From Tsukamurella sp. TY48 (lineage in GTDB: Bacteria > Actinomycetota > Actinomycetes > Mycobacteriales > Mycobacteriaceae): DNA of 64,000 bases. Position 1 is the first letter of the stretch; each line of letters starts with the position of its first letter. Of this stretch, positions 56,953-64,000 are shown one piece after another. Where the stretch lies: contig NZ_BPMV01000001.1 of assembly GCF_019656655.1 (NCBI RefSeq), positions 1,116,001-1,180,000 of the forward strand, written 5' to 3'. The notes beneath the pieces are model-generated. The model did not search any database. It was given only the letters and a program-made list of their open reading frames with translations, and had not been told where the DNA came from. Position numbers and translations under genes: made by a program.

Positions 56953-58209
56953 ATGAACAGCGAACTGATCATCTTGCTGTTGGTGATCGTGACGGCCCTC
57001 GCCTTCGACTTCACCAATGGCTTCCACGACACCGGCAACGCGATGGCCACCTCCATCGCCACCGGCGCCCTCAAGCCCAAGACCGCCGTCTCGCTCTCGG
57101 CGATCCTGAACCTGGTCGGCGCCTTCCTGTCGGTCGAGGTGGCGCTCACCGTCACCAACGCCGTGATCAAGATCCAGAACAAGGACGGCTCGCCGAAGGC
57201 GGAGTTCACCGCCAACCACGGCCGCGCGCTGCTCATCATCGTGCTCGCCGGCCTCATCGGCGGCATCGTCTGGAACCTGCTGACCTGGCTGCTGGGCCTG
57301 CCCAGCTCCAGCTCGCACGCGCTGTTCGGCGGCATGATCGGCGCCGCGATGGCCGCCCTCGGCACCGGTGGTGTGGTGTGGATCGGCCAGGGCAAGCTCG
57401 ACGGTGTCATCGGCAAGGTCGTGCTCCCCGCGCTGTTCGCCCCCGTGGTCGCGGGCCTCGTGGCCGCGGTCGGCACCTACCTGATCTTCAAGATCGTCGC
57501 CGGTGTGGCCGAGCGGTTCACCGAGGAGGGCTTCCGCTGGGGCCAGATCGGCACCGCCTCGCTGGTCTCGCTGGCGCACGGCACCAACGACGCGCAGAAG
57601 ACCATGGGCGTGATCACCCTGGCCCTCATCGGCTACAGCGCCGGCACCCCCGAGGCCCGCGGCGGCCTGCTGTTCTGGGACAACACGCACGGCGTCCCGC
57701 TGTGGGTGAAGGTCTCGGCCGCCGCCGCCATCGCGCTCGGCACCTTCCTCGGCGGCTGGCGCATCATCCGCACCCTGGGCAAGGGCCTCATCGAGATCAG
57801 CGCGCCGCAGGGCATGGCCGCCGAGGCCTCCTCGGCCACCGTCATCCTGGTGTCCAGCCACCTGGGCTTCGCGCTCTCCACCACCCACGTGGCCACCGGC
57901 TCGATCCTCGGCTCCGGCGTGGGCAAGCCCGGCGCCAAGGTGCGCTGGAACGTGGCCGTCCGGATGGTGGCCGCCTGGTTCATCACCCTCCCCGCCGCCG
58001 CCCTCGTCGGCGCGATCATGTGGGTCGTCGCCGCGAAGATCCCCGGCCTGGCCGGCCCGGTGGTCGCCTTCCTCATCCTCTGCGCCCTGTCCGGCTACAT
58101 GTACTGGCGCGCACAGCAGCAGAAGGTCGACTCCAACAACGTCAACGCCGAGTGGGACGACGACAGCAACTCGGTCGTCCCCGCCGACGAGAAGATTGCG
58201 AAGGTCTAA
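56953..58209 (+). CDS. pitA: Low-affinity inorganic phosphate transporter (Pit family)
   Basis: A 418-residue protein with about ten helices. The two family signatures are FDFTNGFHDTGNAMATSIAT near the N-terminus and SLAHGTNDAQKTMGVITLAL in the second half. It imports metal-phosphate by proton symport. The acidic C-terminus (WDDDSNSVVPADEKIAKV) is cytoplasmic. It heads a run of small genes with the mycobacterial order (pitA, small membrane protein, DUF3349, menE). Confidence 0.93.
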   Translation: MNSELIILLLVIVTALAFDFTNGFHDTGNAMATSIATGALKPKTAVSLSAILNLVGAFLSVEVALTVTNAVIKIQNKDGSPKAEFTANHGRALLIIVLAGLIGGIVWNLLTWLLGLPSSSSHALFGGMIGAAMAALGTGGVVWIGQGKLDGVIGKVVLPALFAPVVAGLVAAVGTYLIFKIVAGVAERFTEEGFRWGQIGTASLVSLAHGTNDAQKTMGVITLALIGYSAGTPEARGGLLFWDNTHGVPLWVKVSAAAAIALGTFLGGWRIIRTLGKGLIEISAPQGMAAEASSATVILVSSHLGFALSTTHVATGSILGSGVGKPGAKVRWNVAVRMVAAWFITLPAAALVGAIMWVVAAKIPGLAGPVVAFLILCALSGYMYWRAQQQKVDSNNVNAEWDDDSNSVVPADEKIAKV

Positions 58210-58212
58210 GAC

Positions 58213-58512
58213 ATGGAAACCATCTCCCTCGCCCTCAATGCGGTGTGGAAGGTCCTCCTCGTGGGCCTCATCCTCGGCGCCGGCCTGCCCGCCCTGTTCG
58301 CCGTGGGCGTCCGCGGCCTCGCCATCGGCAACGGCCACGAGCAGGAGGACGGCACCGTCCACAAGCCGAACCCCCTCGGCAACGTGATCGCCGCCATCGC
58401 CTTCCTCATCGTGATCGTCGCGATCGTGCTCGCCGTGGCCATGGTCGTCTCGTCCGGCTACGGCTACAAGATGAGCTTCGAGAACATCTACCCCACGTTC
58501 ACCAAGAAGTAG
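58213..58512 (+). CDS. Small membrane protein (Rv0544c-like)
   Basis: A 99-residue protein with two clear helices (VLLVGLILGAGLPALFAVGV and NVIAAIAFLIVIVAIVLAVA) around a polar loop (GHEQEDGTVHKPNP). It starts three bases after pitA, as its counterpart does in mycobacteria. A role with the transporter is likely but undefined. Confidence 0.82.
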   Translation: METISLALNAVWKVLLVGLILGAGLPALFAVGVRGLAIGNGHEQEDGTVHKPNPLGNVIAAIAFLIVIVAIVLAVAMVVSSGYGYKMSFENIYPTFTKK

Positions 58513-58522
58513 GAGTAGCGCG

Positions 58523-58837
58523 ATGACCACCGAGAACACCCAGGACGGCGTCCTCACGCAGGTGCTCGACTGGCTGCGCGCCGGGTACCCCGAGGGCGTG
58601 CCGCCGAAGGACTACTTCCCGCTGCTCGCGCTGTTGCAGCGGTCGCTGTCCGAGGACGAGGTCAACGCGGTGCTGGGGCGCCTGCTGGCGGCCCGTCCCG
58701 ACGAGGTGCACAAGGACGAGATCGAGGCGGCCATCGCCAAGGTCACCCAGTCTCAGCCCAGCGACGAGGACCTCAACCAGGTGGCCTCGAAGCTCGCCGC
58801 CGGCGGCTGGCCGCTGACGGGTTTCACCAGCAACTGA
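58523..58837 (+). CDS. DUF3349 protein, first copy
   Basis: A 104-residue helical protein (VLDWLRAGYPEGVPPKDYFP, LLALLQRSLSEDEVNAVLGR, KLAAGGWPLTGF) of the DUF3349 family, like M. tuberculosis Rv0543c. The family has no known function. A strong hairpin follows at 58878. The second copy (58963) shares DWLRAGYP-GVP. Confidence 0.88.
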   Translation: MTTENTQDGVLTQVLDWLRAGYPEGVPPKDYFPLLALLQRSLSEDEVNAVLGRLLAARPDEVHKDEIEAAIAKVTQSQPSDEDLNQVASKLAAGGWPLTGFTSN

Positions 58838-58877
58838 AACAGACCGCTTTCCTTCTGTTCACCATCGTCGGCGAGGC

Positions 58878-58907
58878 GCCCCCTATCCTGGTCGCAGGAT
58901 AGGGGGC
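58878..58907 (+). terminator. Terminator after the first DUF3349 gene
   Basis: A perfect 13-bp stem, GCCCCCTATCCTG with its complement, has a GTCG loop and is followed by CCTTTCC. It should end the pitA transcript and set the second DUF3349 gene and menE apart. Confidence 0.85.
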
Positions 58908-58962
58908 CCTTTCCGTACCGGGCCGCCCGATGGTGCCGTACGACTTCGGAGGTGATCCGCAG

Positions 58963-59307
58963 ATGAGTTCCGGTCAGGGCTTCATCGCGAAGATCGTCGA
59001 TTGGCTGCGCGCCGGTTACCCCGACGGGGTGCCCAGCACCGACTATCAGCCCCTGCTCGCGCTGCTCGATCGACAGCTCACCAAGGAGGAGGTCAAGGAG
59101 GTCACCCGCGAGCTCATCGACGAGGTGCAGTTGACCCCCGAGGGCGTCGAACCCATCACCCGGATCGACGCCGGCGTCGCGATCAGCGGGCACACCCACG
59201 AGCTGCCGCTGGAGAAGGACATCGCGCGCGTGCGCGAGCGCCTAGAGCGCAAGGGCTGGCCCTTCGACGACGATCCGCTGCGGACCGACGCGCCGCCCCA
59301 GGAGTGA
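58963..59307 (+). CDS. DUF3349 protein, second copy
   Basis: A 114-residue paralogue of the preceding gene (KIVDWLRAGYPDGVPSTDYQ, LLALLDRQLTKEEVKEVTRE, RLERKGWPFDDD). GGAGGTG precedes the ATG by nine bases. The stop overlaps the menE GTG (GTGA), so the two are translationally coupled; this pairing may mean it assists MenE or is merely co-expressed. Confidence 0.88.
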   Translation: MSSGQGFIAKIVDWLRAGYPDGVPSTDYQPLLALLDRQLTKEEVKEVTRELIDEVQLTPEGVEPITRIDAGVAISGHTHELPLEKDIARVRERLERKGWPFDDDPLRTDAPPQE

Positions 59308-60458
59308 ACCGCCTCCGGGCCCTGCCCATCGACACCGTCGAATCCGCGGTGCCGCACCTGACGGCCCTCCTCGACGGCACCGCCCCGGCATGGCTGCCCG
59401 TGCCCGCACGCGATCCGCGCGAGGCCGAACGGCTGACCACGGCGCTCGACGCGGGCGGCGCCATCGACGAGCGCGCCGCGCTGGTGGTGGCCACATCGGG
59501 CAGCACGGGAACCCCCAAGGGCGCCATGCTGACCCGCGAGAACCTGGCCGCCAGCGCCGCCGGCACCGCCGAGCGGCTCGGCGGGCCCGGACAGTGGTTG
59601 CTGGCGATGCCGCCGCACCACGTGGCCGGGGTCCAGGTGATGCTCCGCTCGCTCGCCGCCGGCTGGACGCCGGTGGGACTCGATGTGTCCCAGGGCTTCG
59701 CACCGTCGGATCTCGCCGGTGGATACGCGGCGATGACCGCGCCCCGCCGGTACGTCTCGCTGGTTCCCACACAGCTGGTCAAGACCCTCGCCGACCCCGC
59801 CGCGACGCAGGCCCTGGCCCGGTTCGACGGCGTCCTGATCGGCGGCGCCGCCTGCCCGCCGCCGGTGCGGGAGGCCGCCCTTGCCGCGGGCGTGCGGATG
59901 GTGCGCACGTACGGGATGAGCGAGACCGCCGGCGGCTGCGTGTACGACGGTGCGCCCCTCCCCGGCGTGCGGGTGCGGCTCGACGGCCCCGAGGGACGCA
60001 TCGTCCTCGGCGGCCCCACGGTGGCCCTCGGCTACCGCAACGCACCCGAGCACCCCGCGTTCGCCGAGCCGGGCTGGTTCCGCACCGATGACGTCGGAAC
60101 CCTTTCCGACGGTGTGCTTTCCGTGACCGGACGGCTCGACGAGGCCATCTCGACCGGCGGCCTGACGGTGCTCCCCCAGGTGGTCGAGGCGGTCCTCGCC
60201 CGGGTGCCGGGCGTGGCCGAGGTCGCCGTCTTCGCGCAACCCGATCCGCGGCTGGGCCAGCGCGTGGCCGCGGCCGTGGTCGCCGCACCCGGGGCGCCCG
60301 GCGCGACGCTTACCGTCGAACTGCTGCGCGCGGCGGTCGAGGCCGAGCTGGACCGCACGGCGGCTCCGCGGGCCGTGTACCTCGTGGACGAGCTCCCCCG
60401 GCGCGGGCCGGGGAAGGTCGACCGCCGGGCGCTCGCGGCGCGATTCTCCGAAGACTGA
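59304..60458 (+). CDS. menE: o-Succinylbenzoate-CoA ligase
   Basis: A 384-residue adenylate-forming enzyme. The P-loop VATSGSTGTPKGAMLT, motif YGMSETAGGCVYDG, GWFRTDDVGTL and the C-terminal catalytic Lys in GPGKVDRRAL are present. It activates o-succinylbenzoate for MenB. Its length is at the short end of the family, as is usual in actinobacteria. The GTG start is set by the overlap with the DUF3349 stop. Confidence 0.94.
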   Translation: MNRLRALPIDTVESAVPHLTALLDGTAPAWLPVPARDPREAERLTTALDAGGAIDERAALVVATSGSTGTPKGAMLTRENLAASAAGTAERLGGPGQWLLAMPPHHVAGVQVMLRSLAAGWTPVGLDVSQGFAPSDLAGGYAAMTAPRRYVSLVPTQLVKTLADPAATQALARFDGVLIGGAACPPPVREAALAAGVRMVRTYGMSETAGGCVYDGAPLPGVRVRLDGPEGRIVLGGPTVALGYRNAPEHPAFAEPGWFRTDDVGTLSDGVLSVTGRLDEAISTGGLTVLPQVVEAVLARVPGVAEVAVFAQPDPRLGQRVAAAVVAAPGAPGATLTVELLRAAVEAELDRTAAPRAVYLVDELPRRGPGKVDRRALAARFSED

Positions 60459-60492
60459 GAGAATCGGGATACTGCCGGAATACGATCAACCC

Positions 60493-61638
60493 ATGTCCCT
60501 CACACGCATCGGACGGCGAATCGCGGCGGCACTACTCACCTGCGCGCTGGCGACGAGCCTCGCCGCCGGAGTCGCGGAGGGCGCACCGTCGACCGTGTGG
60601 ATGTGCCGCCCGGGCACCGCGAACCCGTGCACCCTCCCCACGGACACCACCGACCTCGGCACCGGCAGGGTGACCGCGCCGCCGAAGCCGAGCGCCGCGG
60701 ACCAGCAGGTGGACTGCTTCTACGTGTATCCCACGGTCACGAATCAGGTGGCCCCCAACGCGAATCCGGTGCGCATGCCCGAGGTCGACTCGATCGCGCG
60801 CTTCCAGGCGGCGCGCTTCTCGAGCATGTGCCGCGTGTTCGCCCCGATCTATCCGCAGATGACGATCACGGGCCTCTCGCCCGCCATGCTGCTGCAGCTC
60901 AAGCAGCCCGTGCAGACCGCGTACACCGCGGTGCGCGATGCCTGGCGCGAGTACCTGGCGCGCGACAACAAGGGCCGCGGCGTGGTCTTCCTCGGGCACT
61001 CACAGGGCACGATGATGCTGCGCAAACTGTTGCGCGAGGAGGTCGATCGCACGCCCGCCGTGCGGGATCGCGTGGTGGGCGCATTCCTGATCGGCGGGAA
61101 CGTGACCACCGCCGAGGGATCGACCACCGGCGGCGACTTCCAGAACCTGCCCCTGTGCACGCGCCGCGGCCAGTTCGGCTGCGTGGTGGGCTATTCCACG
61201 GACCTGGTGCCACCGGTGATCTCACTGTTCGGCAACACCGACATCGATCTGCTCTCGCAGACCATGGACCTGCCGCGCGGTCCGGGGTACCGGGTGGCGT
61301 GCACCGACCCCGGGCCACTGTCCGGGGAGACGGGGCCCGTGGGGGTCACGGTCCCCAGCGAGCCCTACGCCTTCGGGATCATCTCGGCCCTCATGGGCTA
61401 CACCACCTTCCCCGACGGCACACCCACCTCGGCGAGCACCTGGACGGTGAGCCGCGGCCGCGGGACCGGCGCGTGCGAATACGTGAACCGGCACAGCATG
61501 TATCGGATCACCATGACGGTGCCGCAGTCGATCAACGAGCTGCCGTTGTTCGGCACCCACCTGCTCGACATGAACTTCGGGCTCGACCGGCTGGTGTCGC
61601 TCGCGAAGCAGCAGTCGCAGGCCTGGCTCCGGCGGTAG
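60493..61638 (+). CDS. Secreted DUF3089 esterase/lipase-like alpha/beta hydrolase
   Basis: A 381-residue protein with a signal peptide (AAALLTCALATSLAAGVAEG, cleavage after GAP). VDCFYVYPTV and the nucleophile elbow FLGHSQGTMMLRKLL match the DUF3089 lipase-like family. Eight or so Cys in pairs suggest disulfides outside the cell. A TACGAT hexamer six bases before the ATG suggests a leaderless mRNA. The natural ester is unknown. Confidence 0.85.
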   Translation: MSLTRIGRRIAAALLTCALATSLAAGVAEGAPSTVWMCRPGTANPCTLPTDTTDLGTGRVTAPPKPSAADQQVDCFYVYPTVTNQVAPNANPVRMPEVDSIARFQAARFSSMCRVFAPIYPQMTITGLSPAMLLQLKQPVQTAYTAVRDAWREYLARDNKGRGVVFLGHSQGTMMLRKLLREEVDRTPAVRDRVVGAFLIGGNVTTAEGSTTGGDFQNLPLCTRRGQFGCVVGYSTDLVPPVISLFGNTDIDLLSQTMDLPRGPGYRVACTDPGPLSGETGPVGVTVPSEPYAFGIISALMGYTTFPDGTPTSASTWTVSRGRGTGACEYVNRHSMYRITMTVPQSINELPLFGTHLLDMNFGLDRLVSLAKQQSQAWLRR

Positions 61639-61671
61639 CAGATCACGCGCTCCGGCTGGGCGGAACAGGAA

Positions 61672-61687
61672 TCTACAAATGTGTAGA
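61672..61687. promoter_or_regulatory. 6-4-6 palindrome upstream of the acyl-CoA dehydrogenase
   Basis: TCTACA-AATG-TGTAGA is a perfect dyad 35 bases before the start codon. TetR-type repressors of fatty-acid genes use sites of similar size, but short dyads also arise by chance. Confidence 0.4.
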
Positions 61688-61722
61688 ATTGCTGGCGTCC
61701 ACTCACCCACAGGAGCCCCGAG

Positions 61723-63543
61723 TTGAAGCAGAACATCGCAGCGCAGACCCCGCTGCTCAACCCCCGTGACATCGACTTCCTGGTCTACGAGTGGCTCGGC
61801 GCCGAAGAACTCACCAAGCACGAGCGGTACGCGGAGCACTCCCGCGAGACCTTCGACGCCGCCCTGGACCTCGCCGCCGAGGTCTCCGTGAAGAAGCTCT
61901 CCAACCACTACCGCGAGGCCGACGCCCACGAGCCCACCGTGGGACCCGACGGCAAGGTCGTGACGCTGCCCGAGACCGCCGAGGGCATCAAGGCCATCTT
62001 CGACTCGGGCCTGCTGACCGGCGAGATCCCCGCCGAGGAGGGCGGCATCGGCCTGCCCTCGGTGGTCGCGAAGGCCACCTTCGCCTGGCTCAACGCCGCC
62101 AACCTGCCCACCGCCGTGTACACCGGCCTCACCATGGGCAATGCGAACGTGATCCGCTCGTTCGGCACCGATGAGCAGAAGCGGCTGTACGTGGAGCCGA
62201 TGATGGAGGGCCGGTTCACCGGCACCATGTGCCTGTCCGAGCCCGAGGCCGGTTCGGCTCTCGCCGATATCACCGCGCGCGCCGAGCGCCGCGAGGACGG
62301 CACCTACGGCATCACCGGCACCAAGATGTGGATCACCGGCGGCGATCACGAGATGACCGAGAACATCGTGCATCTCGTGCTGGCCAAGGTCCCGGGCTCG
62401 CCCGACGGGGTGAAGGGCATCTCCCTGTTCATCGTGCCCAAGTACCTGGTGAACGACGACGGTTCCGTGGGCGAGCGCAACGACGTGACCCTGGTGGGCC
62501 TGAACCACAAGATGGGCAACAAGGGAACCACCAACTGCCTGCTCGCCTTCGGTGACGGCACCCATCCGCAGCCGGGCGGCGGCGCCACCGGCTACCTGGT
62601 GGGCGCGGAGAACCGCGGCCTGATCCAGATGTTCCAGATGATGAACGAGGCGCGGATCGCGGTGGGCTACACCGCTTCCTCGATCGCGTACACCGCGTAC
62701 CTGCAGTCGCTCGAGTATGCCAAGTCGCGCGTGCAGGGGCGTCCCGTGACCGCCTTCGACGGTCCGCAGGTGCCGATCATCGATCACCCCGACGTGCGGC
62801 GGATGCTGCTGGCGCAGAAGAGCTTCGCCGAGGGCGGGCTCGCCCTCACGCTGTACGCCGCGCGCCTGATCGACGAGGCCAACACCGCCCCCGACGATGC
62901 CAGCCGCGAGGCCGCCGAACGACTCCTGGACTTCCTCACGCCCATCATCAAGAGCTGGCCGTCGGAGTTCGGCCTCAAGGCCAACGAGTACGCCATCCAG
63001 ATCCACGGCGGCTACGGCTACACCCGCGATTACAACGTGGAGCAGCTGTACCGGGACAACCGGCTCAACGCGATCCATGAGGGCGCCAAGGCGATTCACG
63101 GCCTCGACCTGCTCGGCCGCAAGGTCGCGCAGCACGGCGGCGCCTCCTTCGGCGCGCTGCTGGGCCGGATCGAGGCCACCGCCGCCCGCGCCGCCGCGGT
63201 GCCGGAGCTGGCCGATCTCGCCACGCAGCTGCGGGCCGCGTCGGGCCGGGCACTGGAGGTCACGATGACCGTGGGCGGCGCCGGCGATCCCGCGCTGTCG
63301 CTGGCGAACGCCACGTCCTATCTCGACGGGCTCGGCCACGTTGTGGTGGCGTGGCTGTGGCTGGACCAGGCGCTGGCCACGATCGACGAGGACGGCACCG
63401 CGAAGGACGATGCCTTCTACCGTGGCAAGCGGACCGCGGCGCAGTACTTCTTCGCGTATGAGCTGCCCAAGGCGCTCACCGAGTTCGACCTGCTCGCGAA
63501 GCTGGACCGCACCACGCTGGACTTGGACACCGAGGTCCTCTGA
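61723..63543 (+). CDS. Acyl-CoA dehydrogenase, FadE5-like
   Basis: A 606-residue acyl-CoA dehydrogenase of the long (FadE5/DmdC-like) class, with an N-terminal extra domain (NPRDIDFLVYEWLGAEELTK) and a C-terminal helical extension. FAD-site MCLSEPEAGSALAD and WITGGDHEM, EYAIQIHGGYGYTRDYNVEQ and the catalytic-Glu segment NAIHEGAKAIH are present. FadE5 oxidises acyl-CoAs of broad chain length in mycobacteria. The start is TTG at 61723 with AGGAG eight bases upstream. A small dyad lies just before it. Confidence 0.88.
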   Translation: MKQNIAAQTPLLNPRDIDFLVYEWLGAEELTKHERYAEHSRETFDAALDLAAEVSVKKLSNHYREADAHEPTVGPDGKVVTLPETAEGIKAIFDSGLLTGEIPAEEGGIGLPSVVAKATFAWLNAANLPTAVYTGLTMGNANVIRSFGTDEQKRLYVEPMMEGRFTGTMCLSEPEAGSALADITARAERREDGTYGITGTKMWITGGDHEMTENIVHLVLAKVPGSPDGVKGISLFIVPKYLVNDDGSVGERNDVTLVGLNHKMGNKGTTNCLLAFGDGTHPQPGGGATGYLVGAENRGLIQMFQMMNEARIAVGYTASSIAYTAYLQSLEYAKSRVQGRPVTAFDGPQVPIIDHPDVRRMLLAQKSFAEGGLALTLYAARLIDEANTAPDDASREAAERLLDFLTPIIKSWPSEFGLKANEYAIQIHGGYGYTRDYNVEQLYRDNRLNAIHEGAKAIHGLDLLGRKVAQHGGASFGALLGRIEATAARAAAVPELADLATQLRAASGRALEVTMTVGGAGDPALSLANATSYLDGLGHVVVAWLWLDQALATIDEDGTAKDDAFYRGKRTAAQYFFAYELPKALTEFDLLAKLDRTTLDLDTEVL

Positions 63544-63609
63544 CCGGGGTCCTCGGACCGGCCCCGCCCCGAGGCCGACGGGGCACCGCCCCGCTATAGG
63601 GTTGCAAGC

Positions 63610-64000
63610 ATGGCAACCCCGGCGCAGTGGCTCGAAGGCGCACGACCCCGCACGCTCCCCAACGCGATCGCCCCGGTGATCGCGGGCACGGGAGCGGCGG
63701 GGTACCTCGGCGAGGCCGTCTGGTGGAAGGCGCTGCTGGCGCTGGTGGTCTCGTTGTCGCTGATCCTGGGCGTGAACTTCGCCAACGACTACTCCGACGG
63801 CATCCGCGGGACCGACGATGACCGGGTGGGCCCGCTGCGGCTGGTCGGTTCGGGGCTGGCCTCGCCAGAGGCGGTGAAGCGGGCCGCGTTCGCGTGCTTC
63901 GGCGTCGCGGGAGTGGCGGGCCTGATCCTCAGCCTCACCTCGGCGTGGTGGCTCATTCTGGTGGGCCTGGCCTGCGTGGCCGGCGCCTGGTTCTACACCG
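63610..64000 (+). CDS. menA: 1,4-Dihydroxy-2-naphthoate polyprenyltransferase (5' part)
   Basis: The first 130 residues are seen before the window ends. [20 protein letters not shown] and the Asp-rich [20 protein letters not shown] identify MenA, a UbiA-family membrane enzyme that attaches the polyprenyl chain to 1,4-dihydroxy-2-naphthoate. Two helices follow the Asp-rich loop. TATAGG lies nine bases before the ATG as a possible -10. With grcC1, menB-E and menG in the same window, most of menaquinone synthesis is local. Confidence 0.95.
   Translation, partial: MATPAQWLEGARPRTLPNAIAPVIAGTGAAGYLGEAVWWKALLALVVSLSLILGVNFANDYSDGIRGTDDDRVGPLRLVGSGLASPEAVKRAAFACFGVAGVAGLILSLTSAWWLILVGLACVAGAWFYT

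Overview
The window is high-G+C DNA with actinobacterial gene order, most likely from a mycolic-acid-forming member of the Mycobacteriales. The secE-nusG-rplK-rplA, rplJ-rplL, mkl (mceG) and rpoB-rpoC order, HadA/HadB dehydratases, an MspA-type porin, an EmbR-like regulator, a MgtA-like mannosyltransferase and the htpX-grcC1-menG-mgtA-menD and pitA-DUF3349-menE orders all resemble mycobacteria and relatives. Tsukamurella or a near neighbour is my guess from general resemblance; the sequence alone does not fix the genus.

Layout. 1-8384: a complete non-phosphorylating L-fucose (or L-fucose-like 6-deoxysugar) catabolic locus with GntR/FadR-type regulator, two dehydrogenases, enolase-family dehydratase, FAH-family hydrolase, MFS importer and, divergently, an FMN lactate dehydrogenase, a mutarotase and a lactonase. 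8466-10080: a DoxX-like membrane protein, a DJ-1/PfpI protein and repeat-rich non-coding DNA. 10089-28797: transcription/translation block on the minus strand (rpoC, rpoB, mkl, rplL, rplJ, a four-gene unknown operon, rplA, rplK, nusG, secE, tRNA-Trp, hadB, hadA, rpmG, tRNA-Met, tRNA-Thr, tRNA-Tyr). 28891-30420: a YajQ-family gene and an AbiEi/DUF559-like gene bracketed by 77-bp direct repeats. 30635-44727: menaquinone and isoprenoid genes (htpX, grcC1, menG, mgtA, DUF3592, menD, menC, menB) with a saccharopine-dehydrogenase-like reductase, a CsoR-family regulator divergent from an MMPL transporter, and small genes.

44728-50521 is a low-G+C accessory island on the minus strand behind menB. It carries two extra degenerate copies of the menB 3' end (48089-48193 and 49153-49257), a chimeric membrane protein that looks like a polymorphic toxin, two four-helix membrane proteins that could be immunity partners, a possible frameshifted toxin tail, and small proteins of unknown function. 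I read it as serial insertion of cassettes at the menB 3' end. 50610-53798 returns to high G+C with a membrane-anchored helix-turn-helix protein, a small membrane protein, an MspA porin and a secreted protein. 53921-64000 is core-like again: HIT hydrolase, YdcF protein, EmbR-like FHA regulator, phosphate transporter with an upstream PHO-box-like repeat, two tandem DUF3349 genes, menE, a DUF3089 esterase, a FadE5-like acyl-CoA dehydrogenase and the start of menA.

Recurring themes. menA, menB, menC, menD, menE and menG all lie here, so menaquinone synthesis is nearly covered. RpoB carries Asn where most bacteria have the rifampicin-contact Ser531. At least twelve genes have a TANNNT hexamer six or seven bases before the start codon, the signature of leaderless mRNAs. 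Start codons were chosen from Shine-Dalgarno sites, ATGA/GTGA overlaps, leaderless -10 spacing and family length.
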